Below the pieces are notes generated by a model. The model did not search any database and was not told where the DNA came from. It worked only from the letters and a program-made list of their open reading frames with translations. Of a DNA stretch of 64,000 nucleotides, positions 27,202 through 36,435 are shown piece by piece (within the stretch, counting starts at the first letter, position 1; each line of letters starts with the position of its first letter). The stretch covers positions 11,321-75,320 of the forward strand of contig JAUUNK010000004.1 in NCBI GenBank assembly GCA_030844565.1, given 5' to 3'. The position numbers and the translations under genes were made by a program. The stretch comes from Bacteroides ovatus (lineage in GTDB: Bacteria; Bacteroidota; Bacteroidia; Bacteroidales; Bacteroidaceae).

Positions 27202-30200
27202 TTAAAGCTGAATATCCAACTTACATTTTTCCGGTTTTCCGTATTGTTTTACCAGCACGCTTACTCCGCCTTCCAGCAACTCCGGCTCTGCCTCTAAAGA
27301 AATAATCTTCTCTTCGCCCGGCATCAGAGTGACGTAGTTGTCTGACATAAGAATAGGAAGTACACGCTCTCCGGTTGCCTTATTGATTAACCGCAAACGA
27401 TTGGCAAAACTAACCGTTCCAGAGTTGTTCTTTATGGATAGCTTCAGCGCCCCTTTGTTTAGCAAAGATTTATCTATCAGCTTGCAAGTTAATGCGGTTT
27501 CAGGTAAAGTGTTCAATGGAGTGTAGTCAAGGTCTTTCACTCCGTTTCTCCAATAGAAATTATCGGAAACCACTTGTCCTTTAGCATCCGTGAGTTCGAG
27601 ACGGATAAAATGGAGAGGGGAAAGTTCTTCGATGTTCTTTGGTTTTCTGCCGTAGATTTCAAACTCATACAAGGAGTACCCGAACTCTGTGGCACGGCTG
27701 ATACCTGCCATCTTCACATAACGAGCTGTCAAGGGAGATAACTTAATTATATCCGTACTGCCTTCGCCTGTATGATTGAAATAAACTGTTCTCCACTTCT
27801 TTCCGTCGTCAGAAACCTGAAGCTCATACTCCCTGGCACGTGCCACTTCCCACTTCAAGACGACTGTTTCTATCTTTTCTTTCTTGCCTAAGTCTATATA
27901 AATCCATTGGGAATCGCTATAACTGCTCTCCCAGCGGCTACCTGCACCTCCGTCCGCCACAAGAGAGCAATCTCGGGAGGGAGTAGAAGAAGAAGCTACC
28001 ACCTTCTTTCCAAAAGCCAGATTCAACGGATTGAAGTTCAATGTAAAAGCTTCTGCTATGTCGCTTGCAGGGACATCTATCTGTTTCCTTTGCCCGTATG
28101 CTGGCATTTCTTTACCGTCCAGATTGTAGAGGGTCGCTTTGGCATAGCCCCCTTTCAGATCTTTGGCAGTGGTATTCACAGCTTTTATGCTGTTGTTTGA
28201 AGCATTCCACTGGATATGTAAATGCTCGCAAGCCTTCTTCGCTCCCCAATAGGCTCCCGTGGAATCGTAATAATAATCGTAGGTCTGCCACACGAAAGAG
28301 GGATATGCCGGATGGCTCATCCAAATGAGAAGCCCGGCGGCATCGTTCCACATCTTGTCGTTCCATGCTTCGTACATTCCTTTCATCACTTCAATATTCA
28401 GCAATTGAGCCTTTTCGCAGAACTCTTCCAAGCTGGAAGATTCGCCGAATTGAGTGTTTACAGCTTTCTTGTAATTGATAGGATTGGCGTTGGAGGCTTC
28501 TTTTCCGAAGAAGTGTTTGTTCCAGACGTTGTCGTCATCATTCTTAAGTTGCTCATCGGTGGGCAGAGGCCACCAAGCAGTTTCGGGAATAAACTTCCTG
28601 ACACTCTCAAAGGTAGGAAAAGTTGCCGTACCTATTTCAGTCCGCATCCCGTAACCGTGGTCTACCCCATAAGGATAGGCAGGTGTGTTGAATGCCAGGT
28701 TGCTGCCCGACGTCTCAAAATGATGCTTAGGAGGTTGGTTTCCCCACCAGCCGCTACCCGATAGCCCATCCTGATTGGAGCAGGATTTATACATCCGGTC
28801 GTTGTTGTCTTCCCGCGCTACCATTTCACGCAGATAGTTATCCAAATCCGGTTTGGGATGCGTCTCATTAGCACCGCACCAGATAGCGATAGAAGGATGG
28901 TTCCTCAGCCGCCTCACTTTATCGAGCGCATTGGCTTTGAAGGCTTCGGGTTGCTCCACGTCGTTGTAGGCCACATACAACCAGAAATCATTCCACACCA
29001 TGATGCCGTACTTATCGCAATAGTCGTAGAACTCATCGTCGGTGACACAACCCGTCCACAAACGAATCATGTTGTAGTTCAGGTCTTTGTGCAACTTAAT
29101 CTTGGGTTCATACTCCCTGCCGTGGCAACGAAGCAGATATTCGCTCATCCCCCAGTTTCCCCCTTTAAGGAAGATTTTCTGCCCATTGATGAAAAAAGTA
29201 AGAACGGGATAACCTACAACGTTGTCCACCATCTTATATTCATATTTCTTGATGCCGAACGTGATTTCTTTTTCATCAGACACCTTGCCATCTACCGTAC
29301 AGGTGAGCTTACAAGTATAAAGATTCGGTTCTCCATAGCCATTGGGCCACCAGAGGCGGGGATGATTGATTATCAATTGGGAGAAATCCCCTTTATCTAC
29401 CGATAAGCGAGCGGTTGCATTTCCTTCTAACTGAATTATTTTGGAAAAGGAGACATTTCCCGGCTGAATCGTTGCGCTGACAACAGCTTTCTTCGGAGAA
29501 GAAGAAGCATTCTTTATATCAGCAGAAAGAGATAGTTCCGCTTGCTGCAAAACCGGCAAGTCCGAACGTATCCACGGGTCTTCCATCACCACATCTCCCG
29601 TAATGGATAAATACGTATTTCCCGTTATTCCGGCAAGGCGTCCCGGCACATAAGGCATCCAATCCCAACCGGCAGCCGCCAGGTAACTGGGGCTACACGC
29701 TACTCCATAAGGGTCTTTTGCCTTCCGCGTTTTCTTTTGGTCCGGGTCGGTAATCAACACGGCAATCGCATTTTTGCCCGACGTATTCACCAGATTCGTC
29801 ACATCGAACTTAGAACGCAGCATGTGCCCGCTGACATCCCTACGGGAGGTGTTCGTTCCGGATATTTTCTTCCCGTTAAAATAGAAGTCGGCAAAGCGGT
29901 TCGTATTGTCAAAATGGAGCCACACATGCTTTCCTTTGGAATAGGAAGCGGGCAATTCAAATTCCGTCCGATACCAGAAAGGACGGTTATAAAAGGTTTC
30001 GTCTACCTTATAAATATTATCGGCATAATCAGGATTGGGGACGAATCCGGCTTCCACATAGGCAGTAAAGACTGTACCCGGAACTACTCCTTTGACATAA
30101 CCGCCCGGCATTTCAAATCCCGGAGTAGAAAGTTGTTCCCCACCGACACCATTCACATCCGCCTGAGGCTTCACTTCCCATACGATTTGAGGATTAGTGG

Positions 30201-30291
30201 TGTTCAACGACCAAGTCAGAGTCTGCGCATACCCCATTTCGCTCAGGGCAAACATCCCTGATATGAGCAAAAACAATCCAAATTTCTTCAT
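27202..30291 (-). CDS. Glycoside hydrolase family 2 enzyme with inserted F5/8 type C domain
   Basis: 1029 residues, signal peptide about 1-22. Jelly-roll domain (about 35-230; NRFADFYFNGKKI), Ig-like domain (about 235-345), then the TIM barrel with NMIRLWTGC, the acid/base pair N475-E476 in CGANETHP, and a probable nucleophile E552 in MRTEIGTATF. A discoidin/F5/8C (CBM32-like) domain at about 755-881 (SRWESSYSDSQWIYIDLGKK) interrupts the C-terminal Ig-like domains. The sequence resembles the exo-glucosaminidase/endo-beta-mannosidase branch of GH2. With GH38-like and GH92 genes upstream, hydrolysis of a beta-mannosyl or GlcNAc link in a mannose-rich glycan is a reasonable inference. A 298-base gap rich in inverted repeats separates it from the GH92 gene. 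Confidence 0.88.
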   Translation of the reverse strand: MKKFGLFLLISGMFALSEMGYAQTLTWSLNTTNPQIVWEVKPQADVNGVGGEQLSTPGFEMPGGYVKGVVPGTVFTAYVEAGFVPNPDYADNIYKVDETFYNRPFWYRTEFELPASYSKGKHVWLHFDNTNRFADFYFNGKKISGTNTSRRDVSGHMLRSKFDVTNLVNTSGKNAIAVLITDPDQKKTRKAKDPYGVACSPSYLAAAGWDWMPYVPGRLAGITGNTYLSITGDVVMEDPWIRSDLPVLQQAELSLSADIKNASSSPKKAVVSATIQPGNVSFSKIIQLEGNATARLSVDKGDFSQLIINHPRLWWPNGYGEPNLYTCKLTCTVDGKVSDEKEITFGIKKYEYKMVDNVVGYPVLTFFINGQKIFLKGGNWGMSEYLLRCHGREYEPKIKLHKDLNYNMIRLWTGCVTDDEFYDYCDKYGIMVWNDFWLYVAYNDVEQPEAFKANALDKVRRLRNHPSIAIWCGANETHPKPDLDNYLREMVAREDNNDRMYKSCSNQDGLSGSGWWGNQPPKHHFETSGSNLAFNTPAYPYGVDHGYGMRTEIGTATFPTFESVRKFIPETAWWPLPTDEQLKNDDDNVWNKHFFGKEASNANPINYKKAVNTQFGESSSLEEFCEKAQLLNIEVMKGMYEAWNDKMWNDAAGLLIWMSHPAYPSFVWQTYDYYYDSTGAYWGAKKACEHLHIQWNASNNSIKAVNTTAKDLKGGYAKATLYNLDGKEMPAYGQRKQIDVPASDIAEAFTLNFNPLNLAFGKKVVASSSTPSRDCSLVADGGAGSRWESSYSDSQWIYIDLGKKEKIETVVLKWEVARAREYELQVSDDGKKWRTVYFNHTGEGSTDIIKLSPLTARYVKMAGISRATEFGYSLYEFEIYGRKPKNIEELSPLHFIRLELTDAKGQVVSDNFYWRNGVKDLDYTPLNTLPETALTCKLIDKSLLNKGALKLSIKNNSGTVSFANRLRLINKATGERVLPILMSDNYVTLMPGEEKIISLEAEPELLEGGVSVLVKQYGKPEKCKLDIQL

Positions 30292-30589
30292 CCTAATTCA
30301 TTAAAATATAAACATTTAAGTCCATTCAGGAAAAGACCTTTTCAAGCGGACTTACGTTATAACTATAATAGCCTTCAGCTCAGGCGTTTACATTCTGAAC
30401 GATGGCCGTTAATAAACAGTTTGTCAGGTGTTAATAGTTGAGTTGTCAGCTATTAACATCCATCGTGACAGGTATTAATACCTGAGAAATCAACTGTTAA
30501 CACCTGATAACCCACCTTTTAATACCCTACGGAGAGGGCTTTCTTACCGCCCAATCATGTTAAAACATATACTTTCTTGCGCTCTTTTA
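30292..30589. repeat. Cluster of related inverted repeats between GH92 and GH2 genes
   Basis: At least five relatives of CAGGTGTTAATAG in alternating orientation lie in 30424-30530: forward at 30425-30437, reverse at 30445-30458, the perfect 16-bp palindrome CAGGTATTAATACCTG at 30469-30484, reverse at 30494-30506, and a weaker one at 30513-30526. Alternative pairings exist: 30431-30441 with 30446-30456 (one mismatch), or 30424-30441 with 30490-30507 (17 of 18). In the mRNA these would be mutually exclusive hairpins. No U-tract follows, so it is not a plain terminator. The remainder of the gap (30292-30400) shows nothing recognisable. Confidence 0.7.
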
Positions 30590-32926
30590 TCAGATTCCCC
30601 ACTTCGTATTGGGCTCACTACCCATAAAGAGCTCCAACGTGCCTCCAGCAGCTATTTCGTTAAAGTCCAGATAGCATTTATTATATTCCCTGCCATTCAA
30701 TAAAGCTTTCTGTATGTACAGATTATTCTTATTATTATTGTGTGCAATCACTGTAAACGTCTTTCCGGAATAGTATTTCGGATCGAGGCGGAACTCGATT
30801 CTCCCGAATAGGGGACTGGTTATTTCCATCCGCGTATTTCCGGGACAGGAAGGGTGGATGCCCGAAGCAGCCAACACATACCAAGCGGACATCTGCCCTA
30901 CATCTTCGTTGCCTACAATGCCTTCCACTTTGTTGGCATAAGCATTCTCACAAATATAACGCGTCCATTTCTGCGTATACCACGGCACATCCAGTTGATT
31001 GAAAAGAAACGGCACGAAATGTACCGGCTCGTTGGCATGATTATAATAGCTATTCCACAACAGATTGGAAGGGGTGTGTGAAAACAGATTAGTCAGGTTG
31101 GCAATTACCTTTTCTTTCCCTCCCATCAACCGCACCATGCCGGGCACATCGTGAGGTACAAACCATCCCTGCTGATAAGCATTGGACTCGATGCAGCCAT
31201 ACCATTCTTTGGTCAACGCATCTTCTTCCCAAGGTTCCCACGAACCATCCGCCCTGCGGGGGCGGAACCAGCCTTTTTCTTTATCAAAGATATGCTGATA
31301 GGCTTGCCCCTTTTCATAGAAACGTGTGGCATCTTCTTCTTTCCCCAAAGCTTTCGCCAACTGAGACACGCACCAGTCGGCATAAGCATACTCTAAAGTA
31401 TAGGAGATGCTCAAAGGCTCGGGAGTATAGCCCAAAGCATCATTACCAAATTTGTGGGATGTATTGACGGCATATCGGTAAGCTTTCTCTATATCATAGG
31501 TACGGATTCCTTTCACATAAGCATCTGCCAACACGGACAACGCCGGATTGCCTAACATGCAACCGGAATAGGAATTGAGAAGTTCCCAGCGCTCATAATA
31601 TTCACGACCGCTCTGCTCAGCCAGGCTAATTAAAGAGTTCAGTTCATCGCTGACCAGCCGGGGATTGATAATGGTCTGCAAGGGGAACTGGCTGCGAAAG
31701 ACATCCCAACCGCTAAAAATAGTGCGCTTGGTGAAAGCGCCGTCGCTTGCATATATTTCCTTATCCCCTCCCACATAACGCCCGTCCACATCGGTATAGA
31801 TGCGTGGATCTATCATTGTGTGATAAAGCGCCGTATAAAAGACAGTCTTTTGATCTTCTGTTCCGCCGGATACGCGTATGCGGCTAAGTTGGCGGTTCCA
31901 CAAATCATGAGCTTCTTGTTTCACCTCTTCAAACGTTTTGGTAGCAATCTCCTGCCGGAAATTGTTGGCAGCGCCTTCCATGTCCACAAAAGAAATTCCT
32001 ACTTTCATCTCCACTTTTTCTCCCTCTTCTGTGGGGAACTCGGTGAAGAAGCCCACGTGCTTGCCTTGCAATTCCTTTTTATCCTGCACGACCGCAGCTT
32101 GCGCAACGCGCTCCAGATAAGGCATGCTTACCACCTCATCCCGTTTACGTGTCCATTTCTCCGGAATATCTGCGCTCCAGAAACCGTATTTACCGAGAGG
32201 TTTACTAAATTGAGCATAATAGTAAACCGTATAATCGGAGTTTCCCTCGCCATTGCCCCATCCGCCGCCGTCGGGTGTGCACTTCATCCAGCCCTGAATG
32301 GTAGAATCGTTCACCACACGGATATATTGCGAAGTAGAAGTACCCCCTACCCTCCGTGCCAAGTCTATCTGAATGCGAGACTGCTCATGCGAAGGAAAAG
32401 TAAAACGCAACATACCGCAACGGGGCGTTGCACTACTTTCCACTCTAATCTTATAATCTGTCAGTTCCACTGAATAATATCCGGCTTTGGCTGTCTCCGT
32501 CTCCTTGTTGTAGGCAGAGCGATAGCCTTTGATGCTGCCGTCTTCCTTTCCCGCTATCTTTCGCAGCTCTCCGGTGGCGGGCATCACAAGGAAGTTTCCC
32601 AAATCGCCAAACCATCCGACACCGCTCATCTGTGTAAAGGCAAATCCTTCTATAGTCTTGTGTTCATTACTATAACCGGAACCGTTGTCTCCTCCTGTTA
32701 TTGTATTGGGACTCACTTGCACCATACCGTAAGGAGTGGTAGCGCCGGGAAAGGTCTTGCCCAAACCGTGGTATACTCCGGCTGCTCCCACGCTGGTGCT
32801 GGCGCCTATAAACGGATTTACATAATCGGCAGGAACCAAATCCGCTGTTACCGCATCAGAGGACGAGCAAGCCGTCATCCACAGAAAGGAGCTGACTATC
32901 AAAAAAGTAGCAGTAGCTTTATACAT
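30590..32926 (-). CDS. GH92 family alpha-mannosidase-like lipoprotein
   Basis: 778 residues. The lipobox WMTACS (Cys about 20) suggests membrane anchoring. GH92 landmarks: DYVNPFIGAS, FPGATTPYGMVQVSPNT, FAFTQMSGVGWFGDLGN, GWDVFRSQFP, LSVLADAYVKGIR and VGNEDVGQMSAWYVLAASG at about 672-690, with the expected general-acid Glu at about 674. GH92 enzymes cut alpha-linked mannose from the non-reducing end and need calcium. It is 10 bases downstream of the GH38-like gene and within the operon headed by the ECF sigma factor. The lipid anchor and different active-site text set it apart from the other GH92 at 6197-8470. Confidence 0.94.
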   Translation of the reverse strand: MYKATATFLIVSSFLWMTACSSSDAVTADLVPADYVNPFIGASTSVGAAGVYHGLGKTFPGATTPYGMVQVSPNTITGGDNGSGYSNEHKTIEGFAFTQMSGVGWFGDLGNFLVMPATGELRKIAGKEDGSIKGYRSAYNKETETAKAGYYSVELTDYKIRVESSATPRCGMLRFTFPSHEQSRIQIDLARRVGGTSTSQYIRVVNDSTIQGWMKCTPDGGGWGNGEGNSDYTVYYYAQFSKPLGKYGFWSADIPEKWTRKRDEVVSMPYLERVAQAAVVQDKKELQGKHVGFFTEFPTEEGEKVEMKVGISFVDMEGAANNFRQEIATKTFEEVKQEAHDLWNRQLSRIRVSGGTEDQKTVFYTALYHTMIDPRIYTDVDGRYVGGDKEIYASDGAFTKRTIFSGWDVFRSQFPLQTIINPRLVSDELNSLISLAEQSGREYYERWELLNSYSGCMLGNPALSVLADAYVKGIRTYDIEKAYRYAVNTSHKFGNDALGYTPEPLSISYTLEYAYADWCVSQLAKALGKEEDATRFYEKGQAYQHIFDKEKGWFRPRRADGSWEPWEEDALTKEWYGCIESNAYQQGWFVPHDVPGMVRLMGGKEKVIANLTNLFSHTPSNLLWNSYYNHANEPVHFVPFLFNQLDVPWYTQKWTRYICENAYANKVEGIVGNEDVGQMSAWYVLAASGIHPSCPGNTRMEITSPLFGRIEFRLDPKYYSGKTFTVIAHNNNKNNLYIQKALLNGREYNKCYLDFNEIAAGGTLELFMGSEPNTKWGI

Positions 32927-32936
32927 ACTAATATCA

Positions 32937-35495
32937 CTATTTACTATTATACATCAAACTTAGCACGAAAGTCTTTATGCCGAAACGTGGCATAGATACG
33001 GTTATTTGTGATTTCCCGGCACGCCTCTTTATCTTTTTTCTTTCAATAGAGTTCCCCCGGAGGTCCACCTCTTCCACTGCGGATAACGGCATATCGAAAG
33101 CGATGCGATGCTGTGCATTGTCTCCTTCGGCGTTGAAGAGACGTAACACTACCTTCCCGTCTTGCAGCTTGGCAGCACACACCTGATAGCCGGTGCTACG
33201 CAAATCGACAAAAGATTTGGATTCCCGCTTTGCCGAGGGATGGTAGGAAGATAATAGAGGTTCGTTCCAGCAATCGCTGCTGGTGGCTATCGAAGCCCGG
33301 TCCCACGTTTCCCGGTGAGGGATGATGGCGTATCTCATTGCCAGTGGTCGGGTGATTTTATAATCAGGTCCCCATAAACCTACACCGGAATATTGTGCTG
33401 TCAACCCCAGCGGATAGTCCTCCCCATAAGAGTAAGAAGTAGTGTGGTCGGACAATAATGCCCATCCGTAGCCTCCTTTCCGTTCTGCCAGGTCCACCCA
33501 GTGGAGCAGAATATTATGCTTGATTTGGTCCCAACTACCAAAGAAAGTGTTCTCCAGCTTACTTTCGCATACATCAAACGGAGCATTTTTATAAATACAC
33601 GCATCCTGGAGATTTACCGGAAAGAGTACGCTCAGCTTATAACGGTCGTCACAATACGCCCGACGATTATCGCGCCATCTTTGCTCTTTATATTCACCAA
33701 TGCCTACATTCTTTTTCCAATTAATAAGAAGGTTGAAATCAATCCGCCTTTCTCCCCGCGAAAGGGTGACAATCTGTTCGAAGGGATGGGAAGCTATTTC
33801 TCCTTCTATCTTTACTTTCTTCTCCCATTCGTTATCTCTCAAGACAGTGAGCCGTGCCGGAGCCTCGGCAGAAGAACGGAACTTTCCTTCTTCATAAAAA
33901 TACCCTCTCAACTCTCCCAAAGCATATTCACCGGTTTTCCCGGCAAACTCTTTTTCCCCTTCTTTCTTTGCAATCAGGCTTTTGATAGTTCCTCCCTTCG
34001 ACAAATCGAAAGTAATTCTGTACATGTCATTCTCTAACACATATTCTCGTTCATTTACCACCTTTCTACTTGGGGAAACCATCCCTTTGTCCGACTTCTT
34101 TCGCCTGATACAATAGGTGGAATAGCCGAAGGGAGGAACTTCTGCTTCAAAAAACAATCTAACCTTTTCACCTTCTCTTTCTATAAAGCAACCTATGTGG
34201 TTATTTCTCCAATCATAGATTTCTATATCCGAACTTGCATATTCTTGGGAAAGCAGAACGCTTGTCATCTCCTTTCGGGGTGTCCCTAGAGTATTGTAAA
34301 CATGTAGATAGCCCTGTTCTCCGCCAACCAATATGTGTCCTTCATCAAAACTTCTCATAGACGCATCGATGATAGTGGCGGAAACAGCGTTGGTATTATC
34401 GGTCCACCGCTTAATGGCATCTGCCCATGTACCTCGTTTATCCAATCCGTTATAGGGAACAATCCACGAATCATGATGCTGGGCAAGCATCAAAGTGCGC
34501 CATGCCTCGTCCAAATCCGCCTGCCGGCAAGAATAGCCATTTTCCAGATGGGCCATTACCGACATTTTTTCAGCCATCACAATCTTATTCTCCGAAGTAC
34601 GCACCTCTTGTGCAATCTTCTGCAATACCTGGCTTCCCCACATCAGATTGACGTGCATATCTTCCTGCGAGAAATGCCAGTTGTCCTCCGTTTTACCTGT
34701 CGAAATCTTTTCGATATAATCTTTCCACCTTATATATATAGAATTACCCTTTGTGTTCTTACCACTTCCCAGCCACGGTCCGTTCTTCCATCCGGCATCT
34801 TGAAAACACATACCTACGGGATGCTCAATACCCGCCTGCCGGCAATCTTTGAGATAAGACTCCGAATTGCACCATGCAGTAGTCTGCCAGGTAGAACCTT
34901 CTTCCAGCTTTTCGCAAGCATAGCGAGGAACAGTGAGTATGGAAGTTCCATCGGTCCCTATCCAGTTGACCAGTTCTCCGCCATAAGCGCCCGTGTATCC
35001 TCCCCAGCAAGTATTTGGGCATTTCAGCACGGCATATTTAAAACCTAACTGTTTCAATATCTGTGGCAAGCAACTTGTAAAGCAAGGTTCTTCCACTGAA
35101 TAGGTAACAAAACGCACTTCGGGGAAATGCTTGTTTATCTTAGCTATGCCATATTGAAACTGGCGGATGATGCTTTCGCCTGATATATTATAGCAGTAAG
35201 GTTGCGCATACGTAGGATTGGTAAATTCCATTTGCTCACCGGTAACCCTATCTTTAAATTGCCGGTAAGCATCCGGCGTCTTCACCTGAATTGTATCCCA
35301 GGTTTCAGGCTCTATCTCCAGACAAATCCGCCACTCGGGATGCTTGGTCAGTTGGTCCACGATAAACTGAGTCTTCCATGCCACAGGATAATGCCCGTAT
35401 ATCCCTCCATGATACCCGTCAACAAAGTATGCTTGTTGAGAATAGGCACAGATGCTGAGTAAACTTATTAATAATCCTATATAAAACTTGTTCAT
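32937..35495 (-). CDS. GH38-like alpha-mannosidase with variant active-site region
   Basis: 852 residues, signal peptide about 1-19. The N-terminal barrel begins with YFVDGYHGGIYGHYP, where classic GH38 enzymes have an HxD zinc motif. The helical middle domain contains AQHHDSW (about 338-344), matching the family's QHHD block, and the C-terminal half is a beta-rich domain (YPLGLTAQYSGVGLWGPDY and following). At the place where the nucleophile Asp normally sits, this protein reads SVEEPCF (about 133-139). It therefore belongs to a GH38-related group whose chemistry may differ; mannose removal is an inference from family and from the GH92 and GH2 neighbours. It starts 20 bases after the FecR-like fragment gene. 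Confidence 0.8.
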   Translation of the reverse strand: MNKFYIGLLISLLSICAYSQQAYFVDGYHGGIYGHYPVAWKTQFIVDQLTKHPEWRICLEIEPETWDTIQVKTPDAYRQFKDRVTGEQMEFTNPTYAQPYCYNISGESIIRQFQYGIAKINKHFPEVRFVTYSVEEPCFTSCLPQILKQLGFKYAVLKCPNTCWGGYTGAYGGELVNWIGTDGTSILTVPRYACEKLEEGSTWQTTAWCNSESYLKDCRQAGIEHPVGMCFQDAGWKNGPWLGSGKNTKGNSIYIRWKDYIEKISTGKTEDNWHFSQEDMHVNLMWGSQVLQKIAQEVRTSENKIVMAEKMSVMAHLENGYSCRQADLDEAWRTLMLAQHHDSWIVPYNGLDKRGTWADAIKRWTDNTNAVSATIIDASMRSFDEGHILVGGEQGYLHVYNTLGTPRKEMTSVLLSQEYASSDIEIYDWRNNHIGCFIEREGEKVRLFFEAEVPPFGYSTYCIRRKKSDKGMVSPSRKVVNEREYVLENDMYRITFDLSKGGTIKSLIAKKEGEKEFAGKTGEYALGELRGYFYEEGKFRSSAEAPARLTVLRDNEWEKKVKIEGEIASHPFEQIVTLSRGERRIDFNLLINWKKNVGIGEYKEQRWRDNRRAYCDDRYKLSVLFPVNLQDACIYKNAPFDVCESKLENTFFGSWDQIKHNILLHWVDLAERKGGYGWALLSDHTTSYSYGEDYPLGLTAQYSGVGLWGPDYKITRPLAMRYAIIPHRETWDRASIATSSDCWNEPLLSSYHPSAKRESKSFVDLRSTGYQVCAAKLQDGKVVLRLFNAEGDNAQHRIAFDMPLSAVEEVDLRGNSIERKKIKRRAGKSQITVSMPRFGIKTFVLSLMYNSK

Positions 35496-35515
35496 GACAA
35501 CTTATAATCAAAGTT

Positions 35516-35740
35516 CTATTCCCTCTCGGCAATTTCTCTCTCACGTATAAATCTCAACCACCGGGCACGCGCGAACTCCCCGTCCTCCAATTGAGGTAAC
35601 CAATCTAAAAGTGCCGCCAGCTGCTGAAAGTCTATAAATTCTTCGCGCAACTCTTCGTTTTCTTCTACCACCTTCAAAAATTCATCCTTTTCTTCTGCTG
35701 AAAGTTCATTTGCAAAATATTTATGTAGGCTGTTCTCCAT
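35516..35740 (-). CDS. Small FecR-like anti-sigma fragment (74 residues, no membrane segment)
   Basis: The sequence HKYFANELSAEEKDEFLKVV and EENEELREEFIDFQQLAALLDW is the N-terminal helical sigma-binding part of Bacteroides FecR-type anti-sigma factors. Normal FecR proteins continue with a transmembrane helix and a periplasmic domain (300-plus residues), but here a stop follows at residue 74 and the GH38-like gene begins 20 bases later. No continuation exists in another frame. It lies 76 bases after the ECF sigma gene, the usual place for an anti-sigma partner. It may be a working soluble regulator or the stub of a truncated gene; the clean composition and good spacing favour a retained gene. 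Confidence 0.6.
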   Translation of the reverse strand: MENSLHKYFANELSAEEKDEFLKVVEENEELREEFIDFQQLAALLDWLPQLEDGEFARARWLRFIREREIAERE

Positions 35741-35816
35741 CTTCGTTCTTTTTTTACTTTAAGAACGATTGCTATACCCCCTACCCCTAAAAGAGATTTC
35801 AAAAATAAACAAAATA

Positions 35817-36341
35817 TCAGACAGGTAAACAAAGACAAAGCTTTGTCCTCAACTTTTTAAGCGCAATCCCCATCTGGCATTCTACCGTATTTACTGAAAT
35901 GCCCAGTCGCTCAGAAATTTCCTTGTATTTAAGATGTTCAAAACGACTCAGAACAAATATTTCACGACATCTCTGCGGCAAACTGTCTATGGCTGCACGA
36001 ATAAGCAATTCCATGTCCTGAGTTTCGGAGATAACTGAAGCTTCAAAGCGTTCCAGTGATTGCAGCTTCAACTTCAGTTCCGTTTCAAAAGAAGACTGCG
36101 TATTCTCTACATATCGTTGCTCGAACACTTTATGTTTAAGATGGTCCAAACATCTGTTCCTCACCAGACGGAAAAGATAAGCGTTCATATTGTCTACGTA
36201 TCCTATCAAATCACGCTTTTCCCACAAACAGGCAAAGACGTCCTGAGTGATATTCTCCGCATCCTCTTCGAATACGACAAAGTCTTTTGCAAACCTTACC
36301 AGTTTAGGATAATAAGCAAGATATAATTCAGAGAAAGTCAT
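35817..36341 (-). CDS. ECF-type RNA polymerase sigma factor
   Basis: 174 residues, cytoplasmic. Region 2 spans about 5-75 (LYLAYYPKLVRFAKDFV, AENITQDVFACLWEKR, AYLFRLVRNRCLDHL) and region 4 spans about 115-165 (IDSLPQRCREIFVLSRFEHLKYKEIS, LGISVNTVECQMGIALKKLR). Such sigma factors in Bacteroides are held by FecR-type anti-sigma factors and released by a SusC with an extra signalling domain when host glycans are sensed. Here the next genes are a truncated FecR-like protein and three glycosidases, with no SusC/D in the operon, so the sigma factor may act on a distant PUL as well as its own operon. Confidence 0.92.
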   Translation of the reverse strand: MTFSELYLAYYPKLVRFAKDFVVFEEDAENITQDVFACLWEKRDLIGYVDNMNAYLFRLVRNRCLDHLKHKVFEQRYVENTQSSFETELKLKLQSLERFEASVISETQDMELLIRAAIDSLPQRCREIFVLSRFEHLKYKEISERLGISVNTVECQMGIALKKLRTKLCLCLPV

Positions 36342-36390
36342 GGTTGTTTTTCTTTAGATTAGTATTTCAGTTATCATAAATGTTGTAGTG

Positions 36391-36435
36391 CAAATATAAA
36401 AACGAAATAAGCCTACTTCTATCAGGTAGTAGGCT
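36391..36435 (-). promoter_or_regulatory. Putative ECF sigma gene promoter with upstream inverted repeat
   Basis: On the reverse strand TATATTTG (36391-36398) matches the -7 box, with a start expected near 36385, about 44 bases before the ATG. An inverted repeat AGCCTACT (36410-36417) / AGTAGGCT (36428-36435) sits where the -33 region would be. It could be an operator. Alternatively, with the T-rich stretch after it, it could be a weak terminator for the SusR-like gene. Confidence 0.5.

Noticed and set aside
31820..32473. 217-residue forward-strand frame
   Set aside because: Antisense shadow of the second GH92 gene; composition follows the complementary codons.
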